Source: Oscillospiraceae bacterium (GTDB lineage: Bacteria > Bacillota > Clostridia > Oscillospirales > Ruminococcaceae). From it: a stretch of 64,000 bases of DNA. The position numbers and the translations under genes are program-made. The notes below the pieces were generated by a model, which ran no database searches, was not told the origin of the DNA, and saw only the letters and a program-made list of their open reading frames with translations. Below, one piece after another: positions 25,230 to 34,266 of the stretch. Numbering within the stretch: the stretch's first letter is position 1; each line of letters opens with the position of its first letter. The stretch spans positions 1-64,000 of the forward strand of contig CAAGCE010000193.1 of the NCBI GenBank assembly GCA_900768245.1, given 5' to 3'.

Positions 25230-26444
25230 ATGACTTTATACGAAGAACTTACCAGAAGAGGACTTATCGCACAGGTAACCGATGAAAAAGAGATCAGCGA
25301 TATGATAAATAACGGAAAAGCTACATTCTATATTGGATTTGACCCAACAGCGGACAGCCTTCACGTTGGACATTTTATGGCACTCTGCCTTATGAAGCGT
25401 CTTCAGATGGCAGGCAACAAGCCTATCGTTCTTATCGGCGGCGGTACAGGTATGATAGGTGACCCGTCAGGCAAATCGGATATGAGAAAAATGATGACAC
25501 AGGAAACTGTTCAGTATAACTGTGACTGCTTTAAAAAGCAGATGAGCCGTTTCATTGATTTTTCGGAAGACAAAGCAATTATGGTAAACAATGCCGATTG
25601 GCTTATGAACCTTAATTATATTGAGCTTCTCCGTGAAGTCGGTGCTTGTTTCTCTGTAAACAAGATGCTTACATTTGAATGCTACAAGCAGAGAATGGAA
25701 AGAGGACTTACATTCCTTGAATTTAACTATATGATAATGCAGTCTTACGACTTCTATATGCTTTTCCGGAAATACGGCTGTAACATGCAGTTCGGCGGTG
25801 ATGACCAGTGGGCAAATATGCTTGGCGGCACAGAGCTTATCAGAAAGAAGCTTGCTAAGGACGCACACGCAATGACTATCACACTTCTTACCAACTCAGA
25901 GGGCAAGAAGATGGGTAAAACAGAAAAGGGTGCTGTTTGGCTTGACCCTGCCAAGACAACTCCATATGATTTCTTTCAGTACTGGAGAAACGTTGGTGAT
26001 GCTGATGTTATCAAGTGCCTTAAGCTGCTCACATTTCTTCCTATTGAACAGATTGAAGAAATGGAAAGAACAATGACAGGTGCAGAGCTTAATAAGGCAA
26101 AAGAGATCCTTGCATATGAGCTTACCAATCTTATCCATGGCAAAGAAGAAGCTGACAGATGCCTTGAAGCAGCAAAGGCAATTTTTGCAAACGGCGGTGT
26201 ATCCGCTGATATGCCCACAACAGAAATTCCGGCAGCTGAGCTTGAAGGCGGAATAAATATTCTTGACCTTCTTGTAAAGACAGGTCTTTGCCCGTCAAAG
26301 AGCGAGGGCAGACGCCTTGTTCAGCAGAATGGTATCGCTGTTGATGATGCTAAGGTAACAGACCCTAATGCTATGATTGAAATTGCGGACAGTGTTGTTA
26401 TCAAAAAGGGCAAGAAAGTATTCCATAAAGCTGCAAGAGTATAA
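25230..26444 (+). CDS. tyrS: Tyrosyl-tRNA synthetase
   Basis: 404-aa class I synthetase charging tRNA-Tyr. HIGH-type motif in LHVGHF near residue 50 after FDPTADS; the KMSKS loop reads KKMGKTEKG near 230; tyrosine-binding QFGGDDQW is present. A C-terminal S4-like RNA-binding domain ([17 protein letters not shown]) covers the last ~65 residues. Start at 25230 behind GGAGG. Controlled by the T-box leader. Confidence 0.95.
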   Translation: MTLYEELTRRGLIAQVTDEKEISDMINNGKATFYIGFDPTADSLHVGHFMALCLMKRLQMAGNKPIVLIGGGTGMIGDPSGKSDMRKMMTQETVQYNCDCFKKQMSRFIDFSEDKAIMVNNADWLMNLNYIELLREVGACFSVNKMLTFECYKQRMERGLTFLEFNYMIMQSYDFYMLFRKYGCNMQFGGDDQWANMLGGTELIRKKLAKDAHAMTITLLTNSEGKKMGKTEKGAVWLDPAKTTPYDFFQYWRNVGDADVIKCLKLLTFLPIEQIEEMERTMTGAELNKAKEILAYELTNLIHGKEEADRCLEAAKAIFANGGVSADMPTTEIPAAELEGGINILDLLVKTGLCPSKSEGRRLVQQNGIAVDDAKVTDPNAMIEIADSVVIKKGKKVFHKAARV

Positions 26445-26450
26445 CTTTAA

Positions 26451-26490
26451 GACCGCCGTATCTTTTCAAAAGCTGCGGCGGTCGATTTTT
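26451..26490 (+). terminator. Terminator of the GNAT-tyrS operon
   Basis: GACCGCCG (26451-26458) pairs with CGGCGGTC (26476-26483); T5 follows. Confidence 0.88.
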
Positions 26491-26499
26491 GGATAAAAT

Positions 26500-26535
26500 A
26501 AAAAAGACGCTGTACAAAACGTAAGCGTCTTTTTT
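26500..26535. terminator. Bidirectional terminator, used by rpmB
   Basis: A 12-bp stem AAAAAAGACGCT/AGCGTCTTTTTT (26500-26511 with 26524-26535), with the A and T runs forming part of the stem. Confidence 0.85.
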
Positions 26536-26555
26536 ATACATTACATATGCGGTAA

Positions 26556-26744
26556 TTAAACAGCGCGAGTAACCTTGTTTGAACGGAGGCATCTTGAGCA
26601 TACATAGATATGCTTAGGAGTACCGTTAACGATTGCCTTTACACGCTTTACATTTGGCTTCCAAGTTCTGTTTGAACGGTGATGTGAGTGGGAAACCTTT
26701 ATACCGAAAGTAACACCCTTTCCGCAAATATCGCACTTTGCCAT
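26556..26744 (-). CDS. rpmB: Ribosomal protein L28
   Basis: 62-aa large-subunit protein of the zinc-binding (C+) type: CDIC near the N-terminus and CSRC near the C-terminus provide four Cys. Start ATG 26744 follows AGGAGGTG with 7 nt spacing; an upstream in-frame ATG is spurious. In Bacillus it lies beside spoVM; here it is about 22 kb away from it. Confidence 0.95.
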   Translation of the reverse strand: MAKCDICGKGVTFGIKVSHSHHRSNRTWKPNVKRVKAIVNGTPKHIYVCSRCLRSNKVTRAV

Positions 26745-26790
26745 GGGGCTGCACCTCCTTTTCAAAATCATTTACAAAGTCAACGTTACT

Positions 26791-26819
26791 ATTTTATCAT
26801 AAGATATTTCAAAATGCAA
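26791..26819 (-). promoter_or_regulatory. Promoter of rpmB
   Basis: Minus strand TTGCAT (26814-26819), 17 bp, TAAAAT (26791-26796). Confidence 0.7.
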
Positions 26820-26889
26820 TAGTTTTTTGAAAAAAAATCGAAAAAAGCCAAAGTTTTTTTATTTTGACGATAAATTGACCGAAAAACTA

Positions 26890-26918
26890 TTGTATTTTTT
26901 TATAAAATATTATATAAT
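26890..26918 (+). promoter_or_regulatory. Promoter of the site-2 protease-scpAB cluster
   Basis: TTGTAT (26890-26895), 17 bp of A/T, TATAAT (26913-26918), 54 bp before the first ATG. Confidence 0.7.
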
Positions 26919-26972
26919 GTATTTTGTTTAGTTATTTTTTGATATGTAAAAATATTTGATTACGGAGTTTTT

Positions 26973-27659
26973 ATGAGTATTCTTTCAGGTTCTGCAACAT
27001 TGCAGAGGCTTTTATCTTTGCTGGTAAGGGCATTGGTTTTGTTTACTGCTTTTCCTGTGCATGAATCAGCCCATGCACTTACAGCTCATTGGCTTGGTGA
27101 TGATACAGCCAAGGATCAGGGCAGGATCTCGCTTAACCCTTTTAAGCACATTAACCTGTTCGGTGCATTGTTTATGCTGTTTGTAGGTGTCGGTGCTGCA
27201 AAACCTGTCCCTATCAACGCATCGAAATTTAAAAAGCCTAAAGTTGGAATGGCTGTTTCAGCTCTTGCCGGTCCTGTTTCAAATCTTTTGCTTGCATATC
27301 TTTCAATGATATTGTACAGATTTTTATATAGTATATCTTATTTAAACGGAAGCGATCTGTCAATACTTTTATATGTTTTTCAGTATGCGGCAATACTTAA
27401 TATAGGACTTGCTGTATTTAATCTTCTGCCGATACCGCCGCTTGACGGTTCAAGAATTGTAACAATGTTTCTGCCCGACAAAAGCTATTTTGGAATTATG
27501 AAGTATGAAAAGTATATTTTTATTGCACTTTTCATTCTTATTTTCTCAGGCTTGCTTGACCGTCCGCTTTATTTTCTTCAGGATAAAGCAATTGACGTAT
27601 TGTGGTCGCTTACAGGGTGGGTAGATTATTTATCTTTTTTATGGGGTAGAGCAATTTGA
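26973..27659 (+). CDS. Site-2 protease family membrane protein (M50)
   Basis: 228-aa polytopic intramembrane metalloprotease. Zinc-site motif FPVHESAHAL (HExxH near residue 31) in the first TM segment and the second ligand motif LLPIPPLDG near 160. About 5-6 TM segments, no PDZ domain, unlike RseP/RasP, so it belongs to the small peptidase M50 group. It commonly precedes scpA in clostridia. Its stop overlaps the TTG start of scpA. Confidence 0.88.
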   Translation: MSILSGSATLQRLLSLLVRALVLFTAFPVHESAHALTAHWLGDDTAKDQGRISLNPFKHINLFGALFMLFVGVGAAKPVPINASKFKKPKVGMAVSALAGPVSNLLLAYLSMILYRFLYSISYLNGSDLSILLYVFQYAAILNIGLAVFNLLPIPPLDGSRIVTMFLPDKSYFGIMKYEKYIFIALFILIFSGLLDRPLYFLQDKAIDVLWSLTGWVDYLSFLWGRAI

Positions 27660-28411
27660 ACGTGATTTCATTTAAACTTGAAGTTTTTGAAGGACCTCTT
27701 GATCTGCTGCTTCATCTTATTTCAAAGCATAAACTGAATATAAATGATATACCTATCGTTACTCTCGTAGATCAGTATATGGAGTATATCAATAATATGT
27801 CTGAGCAGAATATGGAAATAGCAGGCGAATTTCTTGAAATGGCGGCTCATCTTATATACATAAAAACTGTTTCTTTGCTGCCTAAACACGAAGAAGCCGA
27901 GGTTATGAAAAAAGAACTTCAGGGTCGCCTTATTGAATATTCGCTTTGTAAACAAGCAGCCGAACTTATGCATGGCAGATATATCGGCAATAATGTTACT
28001 GTACGAAGCCCGATGAAAATTGAGTTTGACAGCACTTATTCGGTCATACATGATCCTGAGGTGCTTCTTAAAGTTTACCTCAATATAAATATAAAGAAAA
28101 TAGAAGAAACCATAAAGCAGGATACTTTCAATACCATTGTAAAAAAGAAGATAGTTTCCGTAACATCAAAAATAATATATGTACTGCGCAGACTTTATAC
28201 AAACGGAGAATGCAGTACAGACGGACTTTTTTACGGAATCACAGACCGCTCCGAAAGAGTTGCTGTATTCTTGGCGATACTTGAACTTACAAAATCGGGA
28301 CGTATTCTGCTTAATGATGATAACAGCATAATAACATTCAATAAAAATTATTCGGAAACTGCATCTGAGCTGTCCGAAGGAAAGGAGAACGAAGCTCCGT
28401 CTTATGCGTAA
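27656..28411 (+). CDS. scpA: Segregation and condensation protein A
   Basis: 251-aa kleisin linking the SMC heads in the bacterial condensin. N-terminal signature FEGPLDLLLHLI at residues ~10-21, with the C-terminal winged-helix domain in the last ~80 residues. The start is TTG 27656, overlapping the upstream stop by 4 nt, or GTG 27662; I cannot decide between them. scpB follows. Confidence 0.92.
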   Translation: MNVISFKLEVFEGPLDLLLHLISKHKLNINDIPIVTLVDQYMEYINNMSEQNMEIAGEFLEMAAHLIYIKTVSLLPKHEEAEVMKKELQGRLIEYSLCKQAAELMHGRYIGNNVTVRSPMKIEFDSTYSVIHDPEVLLKVYLNINIKKIEETIKQDTFNTIVKKKIVSVTSKIIYVLRRLYTNGECSTDGLFYGITDRSERVAVFLAILELTKSGRILLNDDNSIITFNKNYSETASELSEGKENEAPSYA

Positions 28412-28428
28412 GCTTTTGAAAGCATAAT

Positions 28429-29025
28429 ATGAAGATAAACGAAGAAATTTCAATTGTCGAAGCAATTTTGTTTGCAAGCGGCGAACCGATCGAAGCGAAC
28501 CGAATAGCCGCAGCGGCAGGAATTGAACCTGATATGGTGTTTAAGATCGTACAGCTGCTTAATGACAGATTTGAAAAAGACGGCAGTTCTATGCAGGTAA
28601 TAAAGCTTTCAGACAGCTATCAGCTTTGTGTTAAAGCTGAATATATTGACTATATCCGTGCCGCAATGGAAACAAAAAAAGCCGCACCTCTTTCTCCTGC
28701 TGCAATGGAGGTGCTTACGATAATAGCATACAATCAGCCTGTTACCAAGGGTTTTGTTGAACATATAAGAGGTATAGACAGTTCAAGTGTTGTCAATTCT
28801 CTTGTTGAGAAGAATTTACTTGAAGAGGCAGGAAGACTAGATGTACCCGGAAGACCTATTGCGTATCGCACAACATCTACATTTTTAAGATGCTTTCAGC
28901 TTGGTTCTATTGATGACCTGCCTGCAATTCCAAACAGCGATGGTCAGGTAAGCTTTGATGAAATTCTTATCCGCAATAACGAAGAAATAAATGATAACGA
29001 CGGCTTGTCGGAGAGTGATATTTGA
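28429..29025 (+). CDS. scpB: Segregation and condensation protein B
   Basis: 198-aa dimeric winged-helix partner of ScpA in the SMC complex. Shows VEAILFASGEP at residues 10-20, the conserved LTIIAYNQPVTK helix, and the GRPIAYRTT wing. The acidic C-terminal ~30 residues are the usual ScpA-binding or flexible tail. The stop overlaps the start of the DUF2953 gene. Confidence 0.93.
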   Translation: MKINEEISIVEAILFASGEPIEANRIAAAAGIEPDMVFKIVQLLNDRFEKDGSSMQVIKLSDSYQLCVKAEYIDYIRAAMETKKAAPLSPAAMEVLTIIAYNQPVTKGFVEHIRGIDSSSVVNSLVEKNLLEEAGRLDVPGRPIAYRTTSTFLRCFQLGSIDDLPAIPNSDGQVSFDEILIRNNEEINDNDGLSESDI

Positions 29026-29744
29026 TGACAGCTTTGATAATCATCGGCATAATAGTGCTTATAATCGTTTTTCTTGTTATGTGCAGTATTCGTGCTGAAT
29101 TAAAATTTTATGGCGGCAAGCTTGATTTTAAAGTAAAATATCTTTTCTTTACAATTTACCCTTTCAAAGAAAAGACTGAAAAAAAGAAAAAGAAAACAGA
29201 TAGATCGGAGCAAAGGGTCAAAAATATTGAAGTGGAAAGTGATGTAAAAAAAGCAGAAGATTATGCCGGCGATACAGTTGATGAAATTTCAGATGATATT
29301 CTGATGGGCAAAACAAATAAAGCGGTCAAAAAGATCAATAACATAAAAACCAAAATTGAGCAGGCTAAAATATTATGGGAGTTTACAAAAGATCCGCTTT
29401 TAAAACTGTTCAGGCATATATGGATAAATGATCTTGTTGTTGATTTTGTTGCGGGCGGCGAAGATGCATTTGAAGCTGCTATGAATTACGGCAAATTAAA
29501 TGCCGTGACATACAATGTCATTTCGTTAATAAGAATATGGTTTCCAATATCCGTTCAGACGGTTGATATAGCGTGTGATTTCAATAGCAAAGAGAGCAAA
29601 TTTGACGGTGAATTTTCCGTAAATTTACGGCTTGGGACATTGATTTCAGTCGCAGTTGTATGGCTATTGGAATTTATGAAGCATAGAAACGAACTCAGCG
29701 GTCAGACTGATAAGAACGATGTTTCTGAACCGGTCAGAAGCTGA
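29025..29744 (+). CDS. DUF2953 protein (YtfI-like)
   Basis: 239-aa membrane-anchored protein of unknown function. One N-terminal TM segment (IIIGIIVLIIVFLVM) is followed by a Lys/Glu-rich stretch (KEKTEKKKKK) and a conserved C-terminal domain (VDFVAGGEDAFEAAMNYGK). It overlaps scpB as TGATG. In Bacillus the homologue ytfI precedes ytfJ and belongs to the sporulation genes, and the same order is seen here. Start TTG 29022 is also possible. Confidence 0.82.
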   Translation: MTALIIIGIIVLIIVFLVMCSIRAELKFYGGKLDFKVKYLFFTIYPFKEKTEKKKKKTDRSEQRVKNIEVESDVKKAEDYAGDTVDEISDDILMGKTNKAVKKINNIKTKIEQAKILWEFTKDPLLKLFRHIWINDLVVDFVAGGEDAFEAAMNYGKLNAVTYNVISLIRIWFPISVQTVDIACDFNSKESKFDGEFSVNLRLGTLISVAVVWLLEFMKHRNELSGQTDKNDVSEPVRS

Positions 29745-29804
29745 TATTAATTTAGGTTTTGTTTTGAATTGTTATGCACAGTGCAAACAGAAAGGATGGT
29801 CAAA

Positions 29805-30311
29805 ATGGACGATAAGGTAAAAGATTTAATCGGAACAGCTATGGGTAAAATAAAGGAACTTTCCGATGCCGATACGATAATAGGTGATGCTATCAAAATT
29901 GACGGCAATATCACAATTATTCCTGTATCAAAGGTTTCATACGGTTTTGCTGCAGGCGGTTCTGATCTGCCTTCAAAAACAAACAGCGGACTTTTCGGCG
30001 GCGGAAGCGGCGGCGGGGTTTCTATTCAGCCGCTTGCATTCATTGTTGTTTCAAACGGTGATGTTAAGCTTTTGCAGCTTAATCAGGATAAGTCATCAAC
30101 AGGCGCAATTGTAAATCTTGTTCCTGAGCTTTTTGACAAGATACAAGGATTGTTTACCAAGGATAAGGGAGATAAAAAAATAAATCAAGCAGCAAATAAT
30201 AATGTTGCAGATGCAGAACCCGATTTAAGCAGCGACAGCGATGATATTACACTTGATATTTCAGATGATGACAGCGGTCCGTCAAATTACGCCGGAGAAT
30301 TTAATTTCTGA
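29805..30311 (+). CDS. ytfJ: GerW/YtfJ-family sporulation protein
   Basis: 168-aa protein of the YtfJ family, made in the forespore in Bacillus. Core features are DADTIIGDAI, VIPVSKVSYGFA-type strand, a glycine-rich loop GLFGGGSGGGVS, and a strand ending in VVSNGDVKLLQL. The C-terminal ~45 residues are an Asp/Ser-rich acidic tail. I start at ATG 29805 (AAAGGA 8 nt upstream). Follows the DUF2953 gene, as in other spore formers. Confidence 0.88.
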   Translation: MDDKVKDLIGTAMGKIKELSDADTIIGDAIKIDGNITIIPVSKVSYGFAAGGSDLPSKTNSGLFGGGSGGGVSIQPLAFIVVSNGDVKLLQLNQDKSSTGAIVNLVPELFDKIQGLFTKDKGDKKINQAANNNVADAEPDLSSDSDDITLDISDDDSGPSNYAGEFNF

Positions 30312-30387
30312 TCTTCATTAATAAACAGATATTTTACATCATAGAATTTTATATACAAGTTTTTTTATTTTATGGTGGGTGTTTGAT

Positions 30388-31530
30388 ATGAAGAGAATTA
30401 TCTGTTTTGCCGCAGCTTTTGTTATGACGATTTTTACGATCGGGTATAATCCGTCGGCTTTGACAAATGTAAGCGAGTCGGCAAAGGCAGCAATTCTTAT
30501 TGATGCTCAAACAGGTAATATTATTTATTCAAAAAATTCAAACACACAGCTTCCTATGGCAAGTACGACTAAAATTATGACAACGCTGCTCACTCTTGAA
30601 AGCGGTGATCTTGATACAGAATTTATTATTGACGGCGAAGCCTTGCTTACGGAGGGGTCGTCAATGTGCCTGTGTGAAGGTGACGCTGTAACAAAGCGTG
30701 AATTGTGTTACGGTATGATGCTGCCGTCAGGAAATGATGCCGCAAATGCCGCAGCTTTAAAGCTTGCAGGAAACTATGAGGACTTTGCACTGATGATGAA
30801 TCGACGTGCAGGTCAGATAGGAATGAAGAATACTTATTTTGTAACTCCGTCAGGTCTGCATGACCCCAAACATTATTCGACAGCTTATGATATGGCTTTA
30901 CTTACAAGAGAGGCTTTAAAAAACAGCGATTTCCGAGAGATATGCAAGACTAAAAATTTAAAGCTTTCCTCTGAAAACTGGAGTTCAGATAAATATCTTT
31001 CAAATTCAAACAAGCTTTTAAGCAGATACGAATATTGCATTGGTGTAAAAACAGGTTTTACAGATGAAGCCGGAAGATGTTTGGTTTCTGCTGCCGAAAA
31101 AGATGGTGTAACGCTGATTTGCGTAACATTGAATGACCCTAACGATTGGCTTGACCATACAAATTTGCTGAACTATGGATTTGATTGTACAAAGAAAACA
31201 GAAATTGAAAATATTAATACCAACTTTAACGTTAATGCAGTTGGTGGAGAAATGTCGGAGGTAAAATGCAGTCTTTCAGAAATTCCGTACTGTACGGCGA
31301 TAAACAGTTCTCTTCCTGATATAAATGAGAAGATTTACCTTCCGAAATTTGTTTATGCACCTATTGTAAAGGGCGACAAAGTTGGTTATGCTGAATACTA
31401 TGTTGATAATGATGTGATATGTACTGTCGATATTGTTTCAGACGAAAATTGCAGCTATATCGAAAAGGAAAACAAAAAATCACTTTATGACAGTATAATA
31501 GATTGGATAAAAGGATTTTATAAAGAATAG
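30388..31530 (+). CDS. D-alanyl-D-alanine carboxypeptidase (S11)
   Basis: 380-aa exported low-molecular-weight PBP trimming pentapeptide stems. N-terminal signal/anchor (IICFAAAFVMTIFTI), active-site Ser in MASTTKIM (SxxK), PSGND (SxN) and VKTGFTDEAG (KTG). A C-terminal beta-rich extension ends in an amphipathic stretch (YDSIIDWIKGFYK), the usual membrane anchor. DacF/DacB-type; which one is not decided. Start at 30388 with GGTGGG upstream. Confidence 0.9.
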   Translation: MKRIICFAAAFVMTIFTIGYNPSALTNVSESAKAAILIDAQTGNIIYSKNSNTQLPMASTTKIMTTLLTLESGDLDTEFIIDGEALLTEGSSMCLCEGDAVTKRELCYGMMLPSGNDAANAAALKLAGNYEDFALMMNRRAGQIGMKNTYFVTPSGLHDPKHYSTAYDMALLTREALKNSDFREICKTKNLKLSSENWSSDKYLSNSNKLLSRYEYCIGVKTGFTDEAGRCLVSAAEKDGVTLICVTLNDPNDWLDHTNLLNYGFDCTKKTEIENINTNFNVNAVGGEMSEVKCSLSEIPYCTAINSSLPDINEKIYLPKFVYAPIVKGDKVGYAEYYVDNDVICTVDIVSDENCSYIEKENKKSLYDSIIDWIKGFYKE

Positions 31531-31540
31531 GAGTTTTATT

Positions 31541-32266
31541 GTGGAGAAGATCAGACTTCAAAAACTGATTGCGGAAAGCGGAATGTGTTCACGCCGAAAA
31601 GCCGAAGAACTCATTCAGCATGGCAGAGTTAAAGTTAACGGTCATGTAGCTTCGATCGGTGACGGCGCAACATATAAAGATGTTATATCCGTAGATGGCG
31701 AAAGAATTTATATTGCGAAAAAGCGTGAGAAAATATATCTTATGCTCAATAAGCCAAGAGGATATGTAACAACAATGTCAGATGAGCTTGACAGAAAATG
31801 TGTTACAGAGCTTCTTGACGGTGTAAGCGAAAGAGTTTATCCTATCGGACGTCTTGACAGAAACTCAGAGGGTTTGCTGCTTTTCACAAATGACGGTAAA
31901 TTCGCAAATGATATTATGCACCCAAGCAAGCACATTTCCAAAACATACCGTGTAACCGTCAGACCTTCCATAAATGAAGAACAGCTTGTTCAGCTCACGA
32001 ACGGTGTAGTTATCGACGGTAAAAAAACACTTCCCGCAACTGTAAATGTCCTTACTGAAGAGGAAGGAAGAGTTGTTCTTCAGATAGTTATCCGTGAGGG
32101 CAGAAACAGACAGATCAGAAAAATGTGTGAGGCTGTCGGACTTGAAGTTGCAAGACTTCGCAGAACGGCCATAGGTCCTGTGAAGCTTGGAATGTTGAAG
32201 CCGGGAACATACAGAGAGCTTACTGCGGAAGAAATAAAGGCTCTCAGAAATGCGGTAGGGGAATAA
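31541..32266 (+). CDS. rluB: 23S rRNA pseudouridine synthase RluB/RsuA type
   Basis: 241-aa enzyme. N-terminal S4 RNA-binding domain (RLQKLIAESGMCSRRKAEE), then the synthase domain with catalytic Asp in IGRLDRNSEGLLL. In Firmicutes this subgroup modifies U2605-type positions of 23S rRNA, but 16S cannot be excluded. GTG start 10 nt after the upstream stop, with AGGAG in the gap. Confidence 0.88.
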   Translation: MEKIRLQKLIAESGMCSRRKAEELIQHGRVKVNGHVASIGDGATYKDVISVDGERIYIAKKREKIYLMLNKPRGYVTTMSDELDRKCVTELLDGVSERVYPIGRLDRNSEGLLLFTNDGKFANDIMHPSKHISKTYRVTVRPSINEEQLVQLTNGVVIDGKKTLPATVNVLTEEEGRVVLQIVIREGRNRQIRKMCEAVGLEVARLRRTAIGPVKLGMLKPGTYRELTAEEIKALRNAVGE

Positions 32267-32344
32267 TTTGAACAGATTATTTGTATTTTATACCGATAAA
32301 ATATGAATAAATTGAAAAATCAAGAAAAAATTATTGTTATTATC

Positions 32345-32373
32345 TTGTCAATCGCTAAAAGATGTTGTATAAT
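32345..32373 (+). promoter_or_regulatory. Promoter of the transcarboxylase-type operon
   Basis: TTGTCA (32345-32350), 17 bp, TATAAT (32368-32373), 41 bp before the start. Confidence 0.8.
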
Positions 32374-32414
32374 ATACAATGGTTTAATTTTAAGTATTGA
32401 ACGGAGGAACGTTT

Positions 32415-33776
32415 ATGTTAACTGCCAGCCAGTCGGCTAAGCTTGCTGAATACAAAAACCTCTCAGCAAATGCATGCCAGGCGAGAGAAAGACTTGCTAA
32501 GTTATTTGATGACGGAGCTTACACAGAGATCGATGCTTCTGTAAAATCAGGTGATAGCCTTACAGGAGTAATTACTGCTTACGGCTATGTGGACGGAAGC
32601 CCTGTATACGCTTTTTCACAGGACAAGAATGTTAAGGGCGGTGCTGTAAACAAACAGCACGCTGCAAAGATCTGCAAGGTATATGACCTTGCTTCAAGAA
32701 ATGGTGTACCTGTTGTTGGTATTTTTGATTCAAACGGTGCATTTGTTGATGATGGTGCAGAAGCTCTTGCCGCTTACAGTGAGATGCTCATGTGGGCAAA
32801 TAATCTCTCAGGTGTTGTACCTCAGATCTCTGTTGTTGCAGGCACTTGCATAGGCAGTGCTGCCTTGATCGCCTGCTCTGCTGATTTTGTTGTTGCAACA
32901 GAAGATGCTGAACTTTACCTCGCTCCTAACGAAGGCAAAAACGGTGCAGCAGCTGCTGAACTCGGTATAGTTTCTGTACTTGCAAAGGATGATAACGAAG
33001 CTGTTGAATCCGCAAGAAAGCTTATTTCTATGCTTCCTGCAAATAACCTTTCAACTGCTCCTGAATTTGAATACGGTGTATCTTCAAAGCTTGCTGAAGG
33101 CAAGGCTGCTGATATTGCGGAAGCAATTGCCGATGCAGAAAGCATTGTTGAAGTATCCGAAAAATTCGGTGCAGCCGCTTACACAGCTATCGCTACAATT
33201 GGCGGTTCTGCTGTTGGTATCGCTGCAACAAATAAAACTGATTCTAAGCTCACATCTGATGACAGTGCTAAGCTTGCAAGATTTGTAAGAACTTGTGATG
33301 CATTCTCAATCCCTGTTGTTACAATTATTGATACCGAAGGCTTTGAGTCCAATGACAATATTCGTGACCTTGCAAAGCTTGCCAATGCATATGCTGAAGC
33401 TACAACTGTTAAGGTTTCTGTTGTTACAGGAAAGGCTTACGGCTCTGCAATGGTAGCATTCGGCACAGCAAACGCTGATATGACATTTGCTTACGCTGAT
33501 GCTGTTATTTCTCCTCTTGCACCTGTTACAGCCGTTGAATTCCTCTGGCATGATAAGCTTAAGGGAGCTGCTGATGTTGCTGCCGAAAGAACCAAGCTTG
33601 CTGCTGAATACGCTGAAAATGAAGCTTCTGCATTTGCTGCTGCTGAAAAGAATTGTGTTGACGAGATCATCACATCTGATGACGCAAGAGCAAAGATCGC
33701 AGGCGTTCTTGAACTTATGGCAGGCAAGAGAATGAACAAGCGTCTGCCTAAGAAGCACAGCAATATGCCTTTCTGA
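32415..33776 (+). CDS. Acyl-CoA carboxyltransferase subunit (MmdA/12S-like)
   Basis: 453-aa crotonase-fold carboxyltransferase, shorter than typical MmdA/PccB (about 500-520 aa). N-terminal half carries AGTCIGSAALIACSADF, the C-terminal half TGKAYGSAMVAFG; in related enzymes these oxyanion loops usually have GG where this has GS. The C-terminal ending KKHSNMPF matches the KKHGNIP tail of methylmalonyl-CoA decarboxylase alpha and the 12S subunit of transcarboxylase. It heads an operon with a biotin carrier and a 5S/OadA-like gene. The acyl-CoA used cannot be read with confidence. Start ATG 32415 behind GGAGGA. Codons are strongly biased to GCT/GTT/CTT/AAG, suggesting high expression. Confidence 0.82.
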   Translation: MLTASQSAKLAEYKNLSANACQARERLAKLFDDGAYTEIDASVKSGDSLTGVITAYGYVDGSPVYAFSQDKNVKGGAVNKQHAAKICKVYDLASRNGVPVVGIFDSNGAFVDDGAEALAAYSEMLMWANNLSGVVPQISVVAGTCIGSAALIACSADFVVATEDAELYLAPNEGKNGAAAAELGIVSVLAKDDNEAVESARKLISMLPANNLSTAPEFEYGVSSKLAEGKAADIAEAIADAESIVEVSEKFGAAAYTAIATIGGSAVGIAATNKTDSKLTSDDSAKLARFVRTCDAFSIPVVTIIDTEGFESNDNIRDLAKLANAYAEATTVKVSVVTGKAYGSAMVAFGTANADMTFAYADAVISPLAPVTAVEFLWHDKLKGAADVAAERTKLAAEYAENEASAFAAAEKNCVDEIITSDDARAKIAGVLELMAGKRMNKRLPKKHSNMPF

Positions 33777-33877
33777 TTCTGATAAGGTACTTATTCTGTT
33801 GATTTGTATTATATGGACAGGCTTTGTTCCAAGGAATGATTTCTGCCGAAAAAATAAATTGAATGGTGGTTAATAAT

Positions 33878-34243
33878 ATGAAAAGATTTAACATTACTGT
33901 AAATGGCAAAGCATATGATGTAGCTGTTGAAGAACTCGGCGCAGGCGCAGCTCCTGTTGCCGCTGCACCTGTTGCAGCACCTGCAGCTGCTCCGGCTCCT
34001 GTTGCTGCAGCTCCTGCTGCTCCGGCAGAAGGTACACCTATCAAGGCTCCAATGCCAGGTACAATTCTTGATGTTAAGGTTTCTGTTGGTTCAACAGTTG
34101 CTGAAGGTCAGGTTGTTGCTGTTCTCGAAGCTATGAAGATGGAAAACGACATCTGCACACCTGTTGCAGGTAAGGTTGTTGGCGTAAGCGTTAAGAAGGG
34201 CGACACAGTAAACTCTGATGATCTCCTTATTACTATTCAGTAA
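33878..34243 (+). CDS. Biotin carboxyl carrier protein
   Basis: 121-aa swinging-arm carrier. N-terminal segment KRFNITVNGKAYDV, then a ~45-residue Ala/Pro linker, then a biotinyl domain with the acceptor Lys in LEAMKMEND and the preceding IKAPMPGTI. This is the 1.3S/OadA-C-terminal type. It should shuttle CO2 between the two flanking carboxyltransferases. Start ATG 33878. Confidence 0.92.
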   Translation: MKRFNITVNGKAYDVAVEELGAGAAPVAAAPVAAPAAAPAPVAAAPAAPAEGTPIKAPMPGTILDVKVSVGSTVAEGQVVAVLEAMKMENDICTPVAGKVVGVSVKKGDTVNSDDLLITIQ

Positions 34244-34266
34244 CTTCTACGAAAGGTTGATAAAAG

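Noticed and set aside
33306..33758. 150-codon open frame antisense to the carboxyltransferase gene
   Set aside because: Shadow of a highly biased gene; composition is Cys/Ser/Asn-rich and no start signal is present.
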